Below, piece by piece: positions 45,725 through 46,289 of a stretch of 46,289 nt of DNA. Made by a program: the position numbers and the translations under genes. Origin of the DNA: Mnemiopsis leidyi (lineage: Eukaryota > Ctenophora > Tentaculata > Lobata > Bolinopsidae); the NCBI GenBank assembly GCA_000226015.1, contig JH154806.1, forward strand, positions 299,491 to 345,779, given 5' to 3'. Below the pieces are notes generated by a model that had not been told where the DNA came from, did not search any database, and saw nothing but the letters and a program-made list of their open reading frames with translations. The number at the start of each line of letters is the position of its first letter. Position 1 is the stretch's first letter.

Positions 45725-45871
45725 GTTAGACATGCAAAATGGATTGTAGAAATATTTGACAAATTTCAAACTGATCGTGGTAAAACTATCATTAAAAACG
45801 GATTTAGGAAATCAGCAATTACACAGGCGATTGAGATGTTAGAATTTCCGGAGCAAGATCCATTTGTTTAA
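45725..45871 (+). mobile_element. Possible pogo/Tigger-type transposase C-terminal fragment
   Basis: The open frame reads VRHAKWIVEIFDKFQTDRGK, then TIIKNGFRKSAITQAIEML, and EFPEQDPFV before a stop. The pattern W(I/L)...F/W......I..(S/G)F+.(C/S)(G/A)I is the tail commonly seen after the DDE domain of pogo/Tigger transposases. No catalytic domain is in view. Hairpins ending in ATTTCGTACCC at 45640-45658 and 46266-46281 flank it and may be element ends. Confidence 0.35.
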
Positions 45872-46289
45872 CCCAATGTTTAGCTGATCAAGTCATTCGA
45901 TGGAAAATCTTATACCTATAAAAATACCTATAAAAATCATTTTGTTGAAAAAACTATTTCTGACTCATCACTTAACATATTGTATTTTTTAACGTTGTTT
46001 TAGAAGTTCTATCTGAGCTCTGACCCACGTTTTTTTATGTATAAAGCACTGAATATCCTGTAAATTTTACTTAGTTATTTTAATACTAATTAACTTTCTA
46101 TGCACCTGAGAAATGTTCTTCCTTGTCTCACAGACCATGTAAAATAACTAATTTGATGAATACACCTCAATTTAACCCTTTTGAGCCAATTACAAACAAA
46201 TTAATTTGGGGGATTTTGAAGTGGAGGTCAAAATTTGTAGTACGAAAATATGGGATTTTTCGAAATCCCGAATTTCGTACCCGTAAATA

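Larger units (their letters stand above)
44662..46289. other. Right end of window: DNAJA intron 6 or later, with element fragments
   Basis: No further DNAJA exon was recognised, so the remaining exons lie beyond the window or are too diverged to see. The stretch holds a short open frame (45178-45309), a possible transposase fragment (45725-45871) and two similar hairpins (about 45615-45658 and 46251-46281). Confidence 0.5.

Overview
The window is nuclear DNA of an invertebrate animal. Genes are split by GT-AG introns with well-formed donors and acceptors, and the encoded set is metazoan: prefoldin 4, DAP3/mS29, NDUFAF8, O-GlcNAc transferase with 18 coding exons, CNOT3, a type-A DNAJ, a galectin and a UDP-glycosyltransferase. 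Fragments of non-LTR retrotransposons, tRNA-headed SINEs and a TIR element lie between genes. An early-branching animal, with a cnidarian as best guess, fits the gene style, but nothing in the sequence proves the phylum.

Layout: (1) 1-2856: 11-bp and 16-bp minisatellites, then PFDN4 on the minus strand in three exons. Its second intron contains an uninterrupted plus-strand gene for an endonuclease/exonuclease/phosphatase-fold protein that has lost most catalytic residues. (2) 3309-14236: a minus-strand UGT followed upstream by minus-strand DAP3. A segment running from inside UGT exon 1 to inside DAP3 exon 1 was tandemly duplicated, with the junction at about 8607/8608. Each copy carries a plus-strand secreted lectin (Cys-rich domain, thrombospondin type 1 domain, tectonin propeller). 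In the second copy the lectin sits inside a DAP3 intron and has two propellers in tandem. The surplus UGT and DAP3 pieces have decayed. (3) 14237-15904: NDUFAF8 on the minus strand, head to head with OGT across a promoter region holding a perfect CRE. (4) 15905-31364: OGT, 1098 residues. Its introns carry a SINE, an 11-bp minisatellite resembling splice sites, a CTAAC-rich tract and a 15-bp repeat. (5) 32647-36000: mobile-element graveyard (a foldback TIR element with a 10-N assembly gap, LINE ORF1-like and reverse-transcriptase remnants, a SINE). (6) 36392-40650: two genes with intron-free coding regions, a chimera-type galectin and CNOT3. (7) 41158-44661: the first six coding exons of a DNAJA1-like chaperone, whose remaining exons lie outside the window; a possible pogo-type transposase fragment follows.

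The housekeeping genes are not one pathway, although DAP3 (mitochondrial ribosome) and NDUFAF8 (complex I assembly) are both mitochondrial. The most unusual theme is that two minus-strand housekeeping genes each host a single-exon, opposite-strand, accessory-type gene inside an intron, and that one such host-plus-guest unit was tandemly duplicated with complementary decay of the two copies. Exon joins were worked out by eye from reading phase, splice signals and family resemblance; no database search was run.
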